Below are positions 10,656-21,309 of a stretch of 64,000 nucleotides of DNA, one piece after another. The notes under the pieces were generated by a model, which saw nothing but the letters and a program-made list of their open reading frames with translations, had not been told where the DNA came from and searched no databases. Where the stretch lies: positions 2,922,001 through 2,986,000 of the forward strand of contig NC_013959.1 of the NCBI RefSeq assembly GCF_000025705.1, given 5' to 3'. A program made the translations under genes and the position numbers. Every line of letters starts with the position of its first letter. Positions within the stretch are counted from its first letter, which is position 1. Source of the DNA: Sideroxydans lithotrophicus ES-1 (GTDB lineage: Bacteria; Pseudomonadota; Gammaproteobacteria; Burkholderiales; Gallionellaceae).

Positions 10656-11045
10656 TTACCGCCAGAAGCAAGTTTCAAAATTTGGGGACAGTGAATAATC
10701 CCATTTATTGACCGCTTGAAAAGTCTTGAGCAAATACGACAGCTCGCCAAATAGCGGCATGGATCTTCGCTCTTCCTCGGTTGCCGCACGAAGCGCTACA
10801 AATTCATGCAGCGCATGATCGTCGTCGGTGGGGCCTCCTGATAAATCCCACAATTCTTTGTACACGGGCGGTATGCCAACTTGCTCTGCGACAAAGTACT
10901 CGCCTGATTCCAAACATTCCTTTAGTGCAGTAATGTCTTCTTGCGTAGGCTCTCCAGATAAAAGAAGTGAATCCCACGCTTTATAGTTCGACCCATCGCG
11001 GTACATATACTCGAAAATGCAATAAGTAATATCGCTGGTCATCAT
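10656..11045 (-). CDS. Hypothetical protein paired with HNH endonuclease
   Basis: 129 residues, unrecognised. It is acidic and rich in aromatic residues ('DITYCIFEYMYRDGSNYKAW', 'EYFVAEQVGIPPVYKELWDL'), with no signal peptide, membrane segment or known motif. It begins 5 bases after the stop of the HNH gene, so the two are probably co-transcribed. It lies in visibly more AT-rich sequence than thiC, consistent with an acquired pair. It could be an immunity, inhibitor or accessory protein for the nuclease, but nothing in the sequence decides this. Confidence 0.7.
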   Translation of the reverse strand: MMTSDITYCIFEYMYRDGSNYKAWDSLLLSGEPTQEDITALKECLESGEYFVAEQVGIPPVYKELWDLSGGPTDDDHALHEFVALRAATEEERRSMPLFGELSYLLKTFQAVNKWDYSLSPNFETCFWR

Positions 11046-11050
11046 AGTGG

Positions 11051-11830
11051 CTATCTCCTACTATCTATGAAAAGCTCGTTCCGATGCCACGCAATAAATT
11101 CCGTTTGTGGCGCAAAGCGTTCAGGCAACTCTATCGCCTTTCCCTCCAGCGGCAGAAGAACTTCGACCACAAACGCCTCTTTGTTTCGCTTCAATTCCGC
11201 CGAGACGACGACCCTCATGTCATCGGAAATCGTTATAAGCCCTTTATCAAATGCCCGGTCATGAATGGCCGACAAACAAAGGCCATTGCTTGGATTGAGG
11301 CGATTCGCTTTATCTTTGCTCCAAGGCACAATATGACTGGCTACCAGCAACCTAGGCTCAGACAATCCCGACATGCAACAGCGCCCTCGATAGCTACTCA
11401 ACACTGCGCGTCGAAAGAAGCTTTGCTTGATGCGTTGCTCAGTAACAACCTTGCGCGTCTCTCCGGCGAAATCCTCTGGAACGAGTTGCTCGTCAGCGTC
11501 ATCCACGGTAACGGCTTTTGTATCAAGGCTACGCCGCAGCAATTCAGTCTCGACAGCAAGCTTCTCCCAATCGGAGTGGAATTCTTCCCAAATTTCTCGG
11601 TCGAGTTTAGATGCACCTTCCAGTCCCTTGCGCCCTGTGCTCGTGATGGCCGGATCTAGACTGGCAAAGTTGACCAGCTTCATCGCCACTGCATCGGCTG
11701 TCCGCCCTATCAACTGAGCAAGGTGCTTGATCTCTGGATTACGACTATGCAGTTTGCCGAAAGGCAACTGACAATAAAGATGAAATGCCAGCTCGAGTTG
11801 TTCCTTCGTCCAACGGGTTGAGGCCATCAT
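11051..11830 (-). CDS. HNH endonuclease (restriction-type, HNH_2 family)
   Basis: 259 residues. The N-terminal helical DNA-binding-like region ('LAFHLYCQLPFGKLHSRNPE', then 'LIGRTADAVAMKL') is typical of a widespread HNH group. The C-terminal nuclease core has Cys151/152, 'VASHIVPW' (His166), 'RLNPSNGLCLS' (Asn182) and 'HDRAFDKGLIT' (His190), so all catalytic positions look intact. No methyltransferase is nearby, so it is not an obvious type II system; a solitary modification-dependent or phage-defence nuclease is possible. Two adjacent ATGs (11830, 11827) follow GGAGAG; the first is used here. Confidence 0.85.
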   Translation of the reverse strand: MMASTRWTKEQLELAFHLYCQLPFGKLHSRNPEIKHLAQLIGRTADAVAMKLVNFASLDPAITSTGRKGLEGASKLDREIWEEFHSDWEKLAVETELLRRSLDTKAVTVDDADEQLVPEDFAGETRKVVTEQRIKQSFFRRAVLSSYRGRCCMSGLSEPRLLVASHIVPWSKDKANRLNPSNGLCLSAIHDRAFDKGLITISDDMRVVVSAELKRNKEAFVVEVLLPLEGKAIELPERFAPQTEFIAWHRNELFIDSRR

Positions 11831-11985
11831 GCTCTCCGCTATTCGTCCAAGATTTCTAGAAGTTTATCCTGGCATCCAATCAGTTACACAAATATCTGAG
11901 TGTAATAAGCCCCGAATATTGGTTATTTGAGGGCCATGTTATTTAATGCAGTAAACTGCCAACCCCCTTGTAACTTCTCTTTTCC

Positions 11986-12246
11986 ATGAACTGCCGCCCC
12001 TCCTGCGCCGCCTGCTGCATTGCGCCTTCCATCACCTCGCCCCTGCCCGGCATGCCGCATGGCAAGCCTGCCGGTGTACCGTGCGTGCAGCTCGATGAAG
12101 ACCTGCGCTGCAAGGTATTCGGTTCGCCGGATCGTCCGGCCTTCTGTGCTGGATTGCAGCCCTCCGCGGAGATGTGCGGTGCTTCGCGTGAACATGCACT
12201 GGAATGGCTTGGGTTGATGGAGTCGGCAACCAAGCCGCATGTATAA
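11986..12246 (+). CDS. YkgJ family cysteine cluster protein
   Basis: 86-residue protein with the family pattern: '[20 protein letters not shown]' at the N-terminus, then '[11 protein letters not shown]', 'LRCKVFG' and C-terminal Cys residues, presumably binding zinc or an Fe-S cluster. Molecular function is not established for this group (UPF0153). Start ATG 11986 is assigned from the family N-terminus. It is followed within 8 bases by the DUF1289 gene and then uppP, suggesting a short operon. Confidence 0.85.
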   Translation: MNCRPSCAACCIAPSITSPLPGMPHGKPAGVPCVQLDEDLRCKVFGSPDRPAFCAGLQPSAEMCGASREHALEWLGLMESATKPHV

Positions 12247-12254
12247 TCCGCGCC

Positions 12255-12458
12255 ATGCAATTTCGCCCGCCTGCCCTTCCCTCTTTGGAGATCACCTCGG
12301 CTTCTCCGTGCATCGGCCATTGCACCACCGTGCTGGGGGATGATGTGTGCCGCAGTTGCCATCGCACTTTTGAGGAGATCACTCGCTGGCTGGAAATGAG
12401 TGACGACGAACGCCAGGCAGTCAATCAACGTATCGCAACCGAACATTTACTGGATTAA
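12255..12458 (+). CDS. DUF1289 domain-containing protein
   Basis: 67-residue protein; 'SPCIGHCTTVLGDDVCRSCH' followed by 'RTFEEITRWLEMSDDER' is the DUF1289 signature, a small four-cysteine metal-binding-like fold of unknown role often fused or adjacent to redox genes. ATG 12255 is chosen; the frame extends upstream to 12204 but would then overlap the ykgJ-like gene. Six bases separate it from uppP. Confidence 0.88.
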   Translation: MQFRPPALPSLEITSASPCIGHCTTVLGDDVCRSCHRTFEEITRWLEMSDDERQAVNQRIATEHLLD

Positions 12459-12464
12459 TTCCGC

Positions 12465-13289
12465 ATGGACACATTGCTGCTTATCAAAGCCGCCATTCTT
12501 GGCGTTGTCGAAGGCCTCACCGAATTCCTCCCCATCTCCAGCACCGGCCACCTGATTTTGGCCGGCGACCTGCTGAACTTCAACGATGAAAAGGGTAAGG
12601 TGTTCGAGATCGTGATCCAGTTCGCGGCCATCCTGGCAGTGTGCTGGGAATACCGCGCGAAAATATTCACGGTGGTCGGCGGCCTGTCGAGCGAGCAAGC
12701 CGCACAACGCTTTGCAACCAACCTCGTCATCGCCTTCTTGCCTGCGGCTGTATTGGGGGTGCTGTTCGCCAGCAAGATCAAGCAGTACTTGTTTGCACCG
12801 GTGCCCGTGGCGCTGGCATTCATCATCGGGGGCGTGATCATCCTGTGGGCGGAGAAGCGCAAGCACAAGATCGCATTTGAGACCGTGGGCGATATGACCT
12901 GGCAGGAGGCGCTGAAGGTAGGCTGTGCGCAGACGCTGGCGCTGATTCCCGGTACCTCGCGTTCGGGCGCGACCATCATCGGTGGTTTGTTCTTCGGCTT
13001 GTCGCGCAAGGCGGCGACAGAATTTTCGTTCTTCCTCGCTATCCCTACGCTGTTTGGCGCAACGGTCTACGAGGTGGTGAAATACCGCCATCTGTTCCAC
13101 TCGGACGATCTCGGCATGTTTGTGATGGGTAGCGTCTTTTCGTTCATCAGCGCCTTCCTCTGCGTGCGCTGGCTGCTGCGCTATATCAGCAGGCACGACT
13201 TCACGGTGTTCGCCTGGTATCGCATCGCCTTTGGCCTGATCGTGATCGCGACCCACTACAGCGGGATGGTGAACTGGTCGGCAGCCTGA
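12465..13289 (+). CDS. uppP: Undecaprenyl-diphosphatase (bacitracin resistance protein)
   Basis: Integral membrane phosphatase that recycles undecaprenyl pyrophosphate to the monophosphate carrier for peptidoglycan and O-antigen assembly. Signature motifs are intact: '[17 protein letters not shown]' near residues 17-33 and '[17 protein letters not shown]' near residue 162. Several hydrophobic segments are visible; 274 residues is normal. It follows the two small cysteine-protein genes and ends at a strong hairpin. Confidence 0.96.
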   Translation: MDTLLLIKAAILGVVEGLTEFLPISSTGHLILAGDLLNFNDEKGKVFEIVIQFAAILAVCWEYRAKIFTVVGGLSSEQAAQRFATNLVIAFLPAAVLGVLFASKIKQYLFAPVPVALAFIIGGVIILWAEKRKHKIAFETVGDMTWQEALKVGCAQTLALIPGTSRSGATIIGGLFFGLSRKAATEFSFFLAIPTLFGATVYEVVKYRHLFHSDDLGMFVMGSVFSFISAFLCVRWLLRYISRHDFTVFAWYRIAFGLIVIATHYSGMVNWSAA

Positions 13290-13296
13290 AAATAAA

Positions 13297-13316
13297 AGGC
13301 CCGCATTTGCGGGCCT
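13297..13316. terminator. Bidirectional intrinsic terminator between uppP and rhodanese gene
   Basis: AGGCCCGCA and TGCGGGCCT form a perfect 9-bp stem with a two-base gap (or a 7-bp stem with ATTT loop). It lies 8 bases after the uppP stop, between convergent genes. An A-rich stretch precedes it (AAAATAAA), which on the minus strand gives a T-rich tail for the rhodanese gene. Confidence 0.8.
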
Positions 13317-13336
13317 GATTCAAACAAGGACGGGCC

Positions 13337-13789
13337 TCAGCTTTGTTCCCAGGGTAATCCGGCCATGCGCCATCCATTCAGCGAATTGCGCTGGTTGCGC
13401 GGGCTCTTGTCTCCTTCGAAACCTTCCAGAACGTTGTAGCAATCGGTATAACCTGCCTGAGTGGCAACCATGGCCGCGTTATGCGAGCGGTGCCCGCTGC
13501 GGCACAGGAACATGACTAGTGACTCCTTATTGACTTGCTGCTCCAACGCGGCAAGAAAGTTCGTGTTTTGCTTCATGCCGGGGTAGGTCGCCCATTCGAT
13601 CTCCACTGCGCCCGGGACGCGCCCGACCCAATCGATCTCTGCACGGGTACGCACGTCGACCAGTTTCGCACCGGGTGCCGACCGCATCAATTCGTTTGCC
13701 TCTGCGGGTGTCAGGGCACCTTCATAAGGCAGGTTCAGTTCCTTCGCACGCTGCTGCGCGACATTCAGGATCTCGGTGATCTTTCCCAT
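13337..13789 (-). CDS. Rhodanese-like domain protein
   Basis: 150-residue single-domain sulfurtransferase-like protein. The active loop 'FLCRSGHRSHNAAM' contains the catalytic cysteine, and 'KLVDVRTRAEIDWVGRVPGA' is the CH2-type N-terminal motif. No signal peptide, so cytoplasmic. Possible thiosulfate or persulfide sulfur transfer; partner unknown. It is transcribed toward uppP and diverges from the CDF transporter gene. Confidence 0.9.
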   Translation of the reverse strand: MGKITEILNVAQQRAKELNLPYEGALTPAEANELMRSAPGAKLVDVRTRAEIDWVGRVPGAVEIEWATYPGMKQNTNFLAALEQQVNKESLVMFLCRSGHRSHNAAMVATQAGYTDCYNVLEGFEGDKSPRNQRNSLNGWRMAGLPWEQS

Positions 13790-13864
13790 AACTTTTACCC
13801 GTGTTTAACCTTTAACATGCAAGTGATATGCTGCACATCACGGTTGCATACTATCCCAACAGTA

Positions 13865-15040
13865 ATGAAAAATCACACTCACGGCCACACTCACGATAAA
13901 TCTGCCGCCTTTGAACCCGCGCATCCGGTGCGCTTCGCTGCTGCGCGCAAAAGTACCTGGGTAAGCATCTTCATCAACCTCGGTTTGACGATCATTCAAG
14001 TGCTGGCGGGTTTCTTCGGCAAGTCGCAATCGTTGATGGCCGATGGTCTGCACTCCCTTGCCGACCTGCTGTCGGATGTGCTGGTGCTGTTCGCCAACCG
14101 CCATGGCAACAAGCATGCCGATGCCAATCATCCCTATGGTCACGCACGCATCGAGACTGCCGCTTCGCTGATCCTGGGAACCAGCTTGGCCGCTTTGGGT
14201 ATCGGACTGCTGATCGCGGCCGGAATGCGCCTGCAGCATCCCGAACAGGTTCAGGCCGTTCACCCCCTTACACTATGGGTTGCGATCATCGCGCTGGCCG
14301 CGAAGGAAGGCATGTTTCGCTACATGCTGGCCGTCGCGCAGCGCGTGCGTTCGCAGATGCTGGTGGCAAACGCCTGGCACGCGCGTTCCGATGCCGCCTC
14401 TTCACTGGTGGTGATCATCGGCATCGTCGGCAATCTGCTCGGCTACACTTTCCTCGACCTGGTTGCTGCCGCGGTGGTGGGGGTGATGATCGCCTATATG
14501 GGCATCCAGTTCGCGCGGGATGCCTTATCTGAATTGATCGACACGGGCCTGGACGAGGAGACGGTGCGGGCCATTCGCAATACCCTGAAAGCCGTACCCG
14601 GCGTGATCGGTCTGCATGAGCTGCGCACGCGCAAGATGGCCGACAATGCGCTGGTGGATGCGCACATCATCGTGGAACCCAAGATCAGCGTGTCGGAAGG
14701 GCATTACATCGCCGAAGCAGCGCGCATCGCCGTTTTGAAAGGCCACCAGGTGATGGATGTGATGGTTCATATCGATTCGGAGGATGATGCGAAGGCGCGT
14801 CCCAATGTCCACCTGCCGCAGCGGCATCTGCTGCTTGCGCATCTTGGCAGCCGGCTGGGCGCACCCCTGCCACCCTCAGCACGCGTCGTGCTGCATTATT
14901 TGGGCGGCAAGGTGGAAGCCGAACTTCTGTTCGATAGCCAGATCGATCTTGAGGCGCTGCGCGATAAATGCCGCACCATCACCGCCAGCGACCCCTATTT
15001 CTCCAGCATCCAGCTTTATCAGGGGTGCGCACCAAAGTAG
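13865..15040 (+). CDS. Cation diffusion facilitator family transporter
   Basis: Proton-coupled divalent metal exporter of the inner membrane, 391 residues. It begins with a His-rich tail (MKNHTHGHTHD), then has six hydrophobic segments. Metal-site motifs are seen in TM2 ('DGLHSLADLLSD') and TM5 ('HARSDAASS'). The cytoplasmic dimerisation domain contains 'GLHELRTRKMADNALVDAHI', and about 90 extra residues follow it, longer than FieF-type proteins. Substrate (Zn, Fe, Mn, Co) cannot be assigned. ATG 13865 was chosen because upstream in-frame sequence overlaps the rhodanese gene; no strong ribosome site. Confidence 0.92.
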   Translation: MKNHTHGHTHDKSAAFEPAHPVRFAAARKSTWVSIFINLGLTIIQVLAGFFGKSQSLMADGLHSLADLLSDVLVLFANRHGNKHADANHPYGHARIETAASLILGTSLAALGIGLLIAAGMRLQHPEQVQAVHPLTLWVAIIALAAKEGMFRYMLAVAQRVRSQMLVANAWHARSDAASSLVVIIGIVGNLLGYTFLDLVAAAVVGVMIAYMGIQFARDALSELIDTGLDEETVRAIRNTLKAVPGVIGLHELRTRKMADNALVDAHIIVEPKISVSEGHYIAEAARIAVLKGHQVMDVMVHIDSEDDAKARPNVHLPQRHLLLAHLGSRLGAPLPPSARVVLHYLGGKVEAELLFDSQIDLEALRDKCRTITASDPYFSSIQLYQGCAPK

Positions 15041-15139
15041 TGCGTTTTGGCTCCGCAACGCCCCACTCGGGGGCGTGCATTGCATTCCCACCCATTTGGA
15101 GAATATGGCACAATGCGCCCCCTACAGGGTTTCACGTGC

Positions 15140-15155
15140 TGGCACATTTTCTGCT
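15140..15155 (+). promoter_or_regulatory. Sigma54-type promoter candidate upstream of glnA
   Basis: TGGCAC-ATTTT-CTGCT matches the -24/-12 consensus TGGCAC-N5-TTGCW with one mismatch; the GG (15141-15142) and GC (15153-15154) are separated by exactly 10 bases. It lies about 75 bases before the glnA start. glnA is a classic NtrC/sigma54 target and ntrBC lie just downstream. A convincing NtrC palindrome was not identified by eye. Confidence 0.65.
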
Positions 15156-15230
15156 GCGCCACGCTTGTTTCACTAATTAAGTTTCGTTTCAAAAATCGCA
15201 GCGTCTTAAATTTTCTTGGGAGATTCGAGT

Positions 15231-16646
15231 ATGTCTAAAACAGCCGCCGACGTTCTGAAGTTAGTCAAGGAACAAGGCATTAAATTCGTGGATTTCCGTT
15301 TCACCGACACCAAGGGCAAGGAACAGCACGTAGGCGTGCCCGTTTCCGCCTTTAACGCAGACAAGTTTACCGAAGGCCACGCATTCGACGGCTCTTCCAT
15401 CGCCGGCTGGAAAGGCATTCAGGCTTCCGACATGCTGTTGATGCCGGATCCAGATTCCTGCTACATCGACCCGTTCTTCGACGAACCCACCATTGTGTTG
15501 ACCTGCGACGTGATCGAGCCGACCGACGGCAAGGGCTATGACCGCGACCCGCGTTCCATCGCCAAGCGCGCTGAAGCCTACCTGAAATCCTCCGGCATTG
15601 GCGACACCGCTTACTTCGGTCCAGAACCCGAATTCTTCATTTTCGATTCCGTGCACTGGAACATCGACATGTCCGGCTGCTCCGTCAAGATCGGCTCCGA
15701 AGAAGGTGCCTGGGCAACCGGCCACGAGTTCGAAGGCGGCAACACCGGCCATCGTCCTTCCGTCAAGGGCGGTTATTTCCCCGTCCCGCCCGTAGACAGC
15801 CTGAACGACATCCGCGCAGCCATGGTGCTGGCGCTGGAAGAGATCGGCATCCCCGTCGAAGTGCATCACCACGAAGTGGCAACCGCCGGCCAGTGCGAAA
15901 TCGGCACCGTGTTCAACACGCTGACCAAGCGCGCTGACTGGACACAAGCCCTGAAATACGTGGTGCAGAACGTTGCACACCAGTACGGCAAGACCGCGAC
16001 CTTCATGCCCAAGCCCATCGTTGGCGACAACGGTTCCGGCATGCACGTGCACCAGTCCATCTGGAAAGGCGGCAAGAACCTGTTCGCAGGCAACGGCTAT
16101 GCCGGTCTGTCCGAGACCGCGCTGTTCTACATTGGCGGTATCATCAAGCACGCCAAGGCATTGAACGCGATCACCAACCCCGGCACCAACTCCTATAAGC
16201 GTCTGGTTCCGCACTACGAAGCACCAGTCAAACTGGCTTATTCCGCCAAGAACCGTTCCGCCTCGATCCGTATCCCCCACGTGCAAAGCGACAAGGCCCG
16301 CCGGATCGAGACTCGCTTCCCGGACCCTTCCGCCAACCCGTACATGTGCTTCGCTGCGCTGATGATGGCCGGTCTGGACGGCATCCAGAACAAGATCCAC
16401 CCTGGAGATCCCGCAGACAAGAACCTGTACGACCTGCCGCCGGAAGAAGATGCAAAGATCCCAACCGTGTGTGCTTCGCTGGATGAAGCCTTGGCCGCTC
16501 TGGACAAGGACCGCGAGTTCCTGACCCGCGGTGGCGTGTTCTCCAACGACTTCATCGACGCTTACATTGAGCTGAAGATGGGCGAAGTGAACCGCATCCG
16601 CATGACGACCCACCCGGTCGAGTTCGACATGTACTACAGCCTGTAA
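15231..16646 (+). CDS. glnA: Glutamine synthetase, type I
   Basis: Condenses ammonia with glutamate using ATP; the main ammonium assimilation enzyme, dodecameric and cytosolic. 471 residues. Hallmarks: '[12 protein letters not shown]', '[11 protein letters not shown]', '[15 protein letters not shown]', '[18 protein letters not shown]', and the adenylylation site 'NLYDLPPEE' with Tyr400, so GlnE-type control is expected. Start ATG 15231 follows GGGAG. It is preceded by a sigma54-type promoter candidate, ends at a strong terminator, and is followed by ntrB-ntrC. Confidence 0.98.
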   Translation: MSKTAADVLKLVKEQGIKFVDFRFTDTKGKEQHVGVPVSAFNADKFTEGHAFDGSSIAGWKGIQASDMLLMPDPDSCYIDPFFDEPTIVLTCDVIEPTDGKGYDRDPRSIAKRAEAYLKSSGIGDTAYFGPEPEFFIFDSVHWNIDMSGCSVKIGSEEGAWATGHEFEGGNTGHRPSVKGGYFPVPPVDSLNDIRAAMVLALEEIGIPVEVHHHEVATAGQCEIGTVFNTLTKRADWTQALKYVVQNVAHQYGKTATFMPKPIVGDNGSGMHVHQSIWKGGKNLFAGNGYAGLSETALFYIGGIIKHAKALNAITNPGTNSYKRLVPHYEAPVKLAYSAKNRSASIRIPHVQSDKARRIETRFPDPSANPYMCFAALMMAGLDGIQNKIHPGDPADKNLYDLPPEEDAKIPTVCASLDEALAALDKDREFLTRGGVFSNDFIDAYIELKMGEVNRIRMTTHPVEFDMYYSL

Positions 16647-16664
16647 GCGTTACATGGCTTAACG

Positions 16665-16694
16665 AACGGGGCCTTTCAGGCCCCGTTTCTATTT
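16665..16694 (+). terminator. Intrinsic terminator of glnA
   Basis: AACGGGGCCT (16665-16674), loop TTC, AGGCCCCGTT (16678-16687): a perfect 10-bp stem followed by the T-rich TTCTATTT. It lies 18 bases after the glnA stop. Confidence 0.9.
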
Positions 16695-16760
16695 CGGTGC
16701 CGGTCTTCTCATCGCACCTGCCTTGACCTATACTGCCCGCATCGTTATCTGGATACGATC

Positions 16761-17237
16761 ATGAAATCACGTTCCCTGCTCGTTCTGTGTTGTTCGATGC
16801 TCTTCTGTGCCGGTGCCTACGCCGATATCTACAAGCGCGTTGACGAAAACGGTCACGTCACTTATTCCAGCATTCCCCTCAAGGGCGCCAGGAAACTTCA
16901 CCTTGAACCGCTGCCAACGATGGTCCCTCCCGGAAGATCGAGCAACGCAGAAAATTCATCCGACTTCCGGGTGAATCCCGAAACACAGGGCCGCCGGGAC
17001 AATGCAAGACGCAAGATCCTGGAAGACGAGTTGGCGACCGAGCAAAAGGCGCTGGAAGATGCCCGCATCAAACTGAAGGAAGGACAAGACGCTCCCGAGG
17101 TTTACAGGACCGCAAGCGGGCAGACTTTCCGCAACGTTGCAAAATACGATGAGAAAGTGAAGGCATTGCAGGAGGATGTGGACTCTCACGAGAAGAACAT
17201 CGAAGCGCTCAAGACCGAGTTGTCCAACCTGAAATAG
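16761..17237 (+). CDS. DUF4124 domain-containing secreted protein with coiled coil
   Basis: 158 residues with a cleavable signal peptide ending at 'GAYA-DIYK'. The mature N-terminus 'DIYKRVDENGHVTYSS' is the DUF4124 signature. The second half is charged and helical ('ATEQKALEDARIKLKEG' and a C-terminal heptad-like 'EKNIEALKTELSNLK'), so a periplasmic coiled-coil protein is likely. Function unknown. It lies between glnA and ntrB; the glnA terminator lies before it and 37 bases separate it from ntrB, so it may share the ntrBC transcript. Confidence 0.85.
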   Translation: MKSRSLLVLCCSMLFCAGAYADIYKRVDENGHVTYSSIPLKGARKLHLEPLPTMVPPGRSSNAENSSDFRVNPETQGRRDNARRKILEDELATEQKALEDARIKLKEGQDAPEVYRTASGQTFRNVAKYDEKVKALQEDVDSHEKNIEALKTELSNLK

Positions 17238-17274
17238 CGACTTCACATGGCATGTTTTCTGCTAGTAGACTGAC

Positions 17275-18332
17275 ATGTCAACCATTCCACTTCCTTCGCT
17301 GGAACATCTTTCCACCGCAGTCATCCTTCTGGACGAACAATCCCGCTTTGCTTATCTGAATCCGGCAGCAGAGCATCTGTTCGGCCTGAGCAACACCAAC
17401 CTGATCGGCCATCCGCTGCAGTATGCTTTCATGCATACCGATCAGCTGTTCGCCACCATCCAGTCGGCTTTATCAAGCAACGCCAGTCACATCGAGCATG
17501 AACTGACACTCATTACCCATGGCATCGGCAACAAGCTGCACCTGAGTTGCACCGCAACGCCCCTGCAACTTGGCCCTTATTCGTTGCTGCTGGAATTCCA
17601 TACCATGGACAGGCCGTTAAAGATGGCACGCGAGGAGCAGATGCTGGATCAGACGCAAGCGAACCGTTTGCTGCTGCGCAACCTGGCGCATGAGATCAAG
17701 AATCCGCTCGGGGGCATACGGGGCGCGGCGCAGCTGCTGGAGCAGGAACTTGAAAAACCGGCTTTGCGCGAATACACCCAAGTGGTCATCCAGGAAGCCG
17801 ACCGGCTGCGCTCTCTGATGGAAAAGCTGCTCACTCCGCAGCACGTGCCCCATTTTAGTGCGCTCAACATCCACGAGGTTCTGGAGCGCGTGCGCAGCGT
17901 GGTGCTGGCGGAACTGCCGGAAGGCCTCCAGATCCAGCGCGATTATGACCTTAGCCTGCCTGAGCTGCACGGCGACAAGGAACAACTCATCCAGGTCGTG
18001 CTCAACATCGTGCGCAATGCTGCCCAAGCCATGCAGGGCAAGGGACATATACTGATGCGCACGCGTATCACCCGGCAAGTCACGCTGATGAAAAAACTGC
18101 ATCGCCTGGCCGTGATGGTACAGATCATCGACAACGGCCCGGGCATTCCCACCCACTTGCGCGACAAGATCTTCTACCCGCTGGTCTCCGGACGCGCCGA
18201 CGGGCACGGGCTGGGGCTTACCCTGGCACAGGATTTTGTCAGCCAGCACCAGGGCAGTATCGAATTTGACAGCGAACCGGGACGTACCTGCTTTACCGTC
18301 ATGCTCCCGCTCAATTACTCAGGAAAACAACC

Positions 18333-18336
<4 letters not shown>
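17275..18336 (+). CDS. ntrB: Nitrogen regulation sensor histidine kinase NtrB
   Basis: Cytoplasmic two-component kinase/phosphatase for NtrC, normally controlled by PII. An N-terminal PAS-like domain (about 1-110, 'ILLDEQSRFAYLNPAAEHLF') is followed by the H-box 'NLAHEIKNPLGGIRGAAQLL' with His139, N-box 'VLNIVRNAAQAM', 'DNGPGIP' and 'GHGLGLTLAQDF'. 353 residues, standard. Its stop overlaps the ntrC ATG by 4 bases. No transmembrane segment, as expected. Confidence 0.96.
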
Positions 18337-19733
<1,397 letters not shown>

Positions 19734-19747
19734 TACCGGTATTCCCG

Positions 19748-20554
19748 CTATTTTTTCCATACCCCGTTGATTGCCGCCGCATCGGCGCTCTCTTTCAAAG
19801 AGGGCAATCCGTACATCTCTGCAAGCGTGCGCAGGACATTGTAGTGGCTGATGCGCTGTGCGCTGCTCCCATGCTCCACCATCGCGCCTACGAATAACGT
19901 GGCGATGTGGTTATAGCTTGAGCCATCGTCTTCATCCCAGGTCAGGATAAGCAGGCTGTTGTGGGTCAGCGCCCAGCGCGCATATGGTTCGATGTTGTGT
20001 TTCAACCATGCATCGCCCTGTGCAATGCTACCGTCGTGCATGTCATTGCGCTGGTCGGGCACGATGAGGGAGACGGTGGGCAATTGCGCATAGTCTGCGG
20101 GGAAGGCGCTGAGCGGCTGGTTGTACGCGGCAAGTTCTTTCCAGTTCGCCACCGGGTTGTGCTTGCGCCTGTAGGCACCGTAGATACAGCCGTCATATCC
20201 GGCTTGCGGCATGGATTCGGAGTAACTGATAAAGCTCAGTCCCTTAGCCTGCAACAGGCTGGCGAGGTTGTCGCCGCCAAGGTCGAGCGGGCAGGCATCG
20301 CTGCTGATACCGCGCGTGCTGCCGGAAAACAGCGCGAGATAATTCGGCTGACTGGGATGGGAAACCCCGTAGGATTCTGTGAAAAGCGCTCCGCGTTTCA
20401 CCAGCTTGTTGATGTAGGCAGCATCGCGGTTGCCGACGATCTGGCTGAAGGATTTATTCTCCTCGATCACGATCACGACATGATCCGGCCGAGGCAACTC
20501 GCCACCTATCGCCTGCCGAACAACGATCAGCAACAGAACTCCGAGGATCTTCAT
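19748..20554 (-). CDS. Phosphoesterase family protein (acid phosphatase/phospholipase C-like, PF04185)
   Basis: 268 residues with an N-terminal hydrophobic signal-like segment ([12 protein letters not shown]). '[20 protein letters not shown]' contains the metal-binding EEN motif; '[18 protein letters not shown]' holds the nucleophile region; 'LTWDEDD' and 'HIATLFVG' supply further ligands. This pattern is that of AcpA-like exported acid phosphatases. Substrate unknown. Start ATG 20554 overlaps the xth stop (ATGA); an upstream frame exists but is shadow of xth. Confidence 0.85.
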   Translation of the reverse strand: MKILGVLLLIVVRQAIGGELPRPDHVVIVIEENKSFSQIVGNRDAAYINKLVKRGALFTESYGVSHPSQPNYLALFSGSTRGISSDACPLDLGGDNLASLLQAKGLSFISYSESMPQAGYDGCIYGAYRRKHNPVANWKELAAYNQPLSAFPADYAQLPTVSLIVPDQRNDMHDGSIAQGDAWLKHNIEPYARWALTHNSLLILTWDEDDGSSYNHIATLFVGAMVEHGSSAQRISHYNVLRTLAEMYGLPSLKESADAAAINGVWKK

Positions 20555-21309
20555 GCCACCTCGGCCACCACCGGCGTGTGATCGGATGGCCGCTCCAGTT
20601 TGCGCGGCGCTTTGTCGATATGGCATGCGCTGCACTGCAACGCCGGACTGATGAGAATATGGTCGATGCGCAAACCCATGTTGCGGCGGAATGCCATCAT
20701 GCGGTAATCCCACCATGAATAGCTTTTTTCAGCCTGTTCGAATAACCGGAAGGCATCGCGCAGCCCCAGTTGCAGCAAGGCTTTGAAGGCGTCCCGCTCC
20801 GGTGCGCTGACCAGCACGTTGCCCTGCCATGCCACCGGATCGTGAACGTCCCGGTCTTCCGGGGCGATGTTGTAATCGCCCAGCAACGCCAGCCTGGGAT
20901 GTTTCGCCAGTTCTTCTTTCAGCCACGCAGTGATCGCGGCCAGCCATTTGAGTTTGTATTGATACTTATCGGAGCCGACTTCCTGGCCATTGGGAACATA
21001 CACGCACACGACACGTACGCCGTCTATGGTCGCCGCGATAACGCGCTTCTGTTCATCCTCGAAACCCGGTATGCCGCATTGCACGTCGCCGATCGGCTGG
21101 CGACTGAGGATCGCCACGCCGTTATAGGTCTTCTGTCCGCTGAAAGCGACCTGGTATCCGGCCTGCTGCAACTCGGCCAATGGAAAGTTCTTGTCCTCGC
21201 TCTTGGTCTCTTGCAGACACACTACATCCACAGGGTTCGCCGCCAGCCATTCAAGCAGATGCGGCAGACGCACCTTGAGCGAATTGACGTTCCATGTCGC
21301 CAGCTTCAT
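20551..21309 (-). CDS. xth: Exodeoxyribonuclease III
   Basis: AP endonuclease/3'-5' exonuclease of base excision repair. Starts '[19 protein letters not shown]'; '[11 protein letters not shown]', '[17 protein letters not shown]' and the C-terminal 'LRIDHILIS' plus '[13 protein letters not shown]' give the EEP catalytic residues (Glu, Asp-Asn, Asp-His). 252 residues, typical. Overlaps both neighbours by 4 bases (glutaredoxin upstream, phosphoesterase downstream), so the three genes form a tightly coupled operon. Confidence 0.95.
   Translation of the reverse strand: MKLATWNVNSLKVRLPHLLEWLAANPVDVVCLQETKSEDKNFPLAELQQAGYQVAFSGQKTYNGVAILSRQPIGDVQCGIPGFEDEQKRVIAATIDGVRVVCVYVPNGQEVGSDKYQYKLKWLAAITAWLKEELAKHPRLALLGDYNIAPEDRDVHDPVAWQGNVLVSAPERDAFKALLQLGLRDAFRLFEQAEKSYSWWDYRMMAFRRNMGLRIDHILISPALQCSACHIDKAPRKLERPSDHTPVVAEVA

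Noticed and set aside
12455-13256. Minus-strand frames opposite uppP
   Set aside because: Shadows of the UppP gene, which has diagnostic motifs.
13297-13316. uppP downstream hairpin as an attenuator or riboswitch
   Set aside because: It lies between convergent genes and fits a plain bidirectional terminator.
15060-15130. NtrC binding site upstream of the glnA promoter (TGCATTGCA, GGCACAATGCGCC)
   Set aside because: No pair of sites matched the usual NtrC palindrome well enough to call.
15261-16613. 450-codon minus-strand frame opposite glnA
   Set aside because: Antisense of glutamine synthetase with codon-bias-driven openness; no family match.
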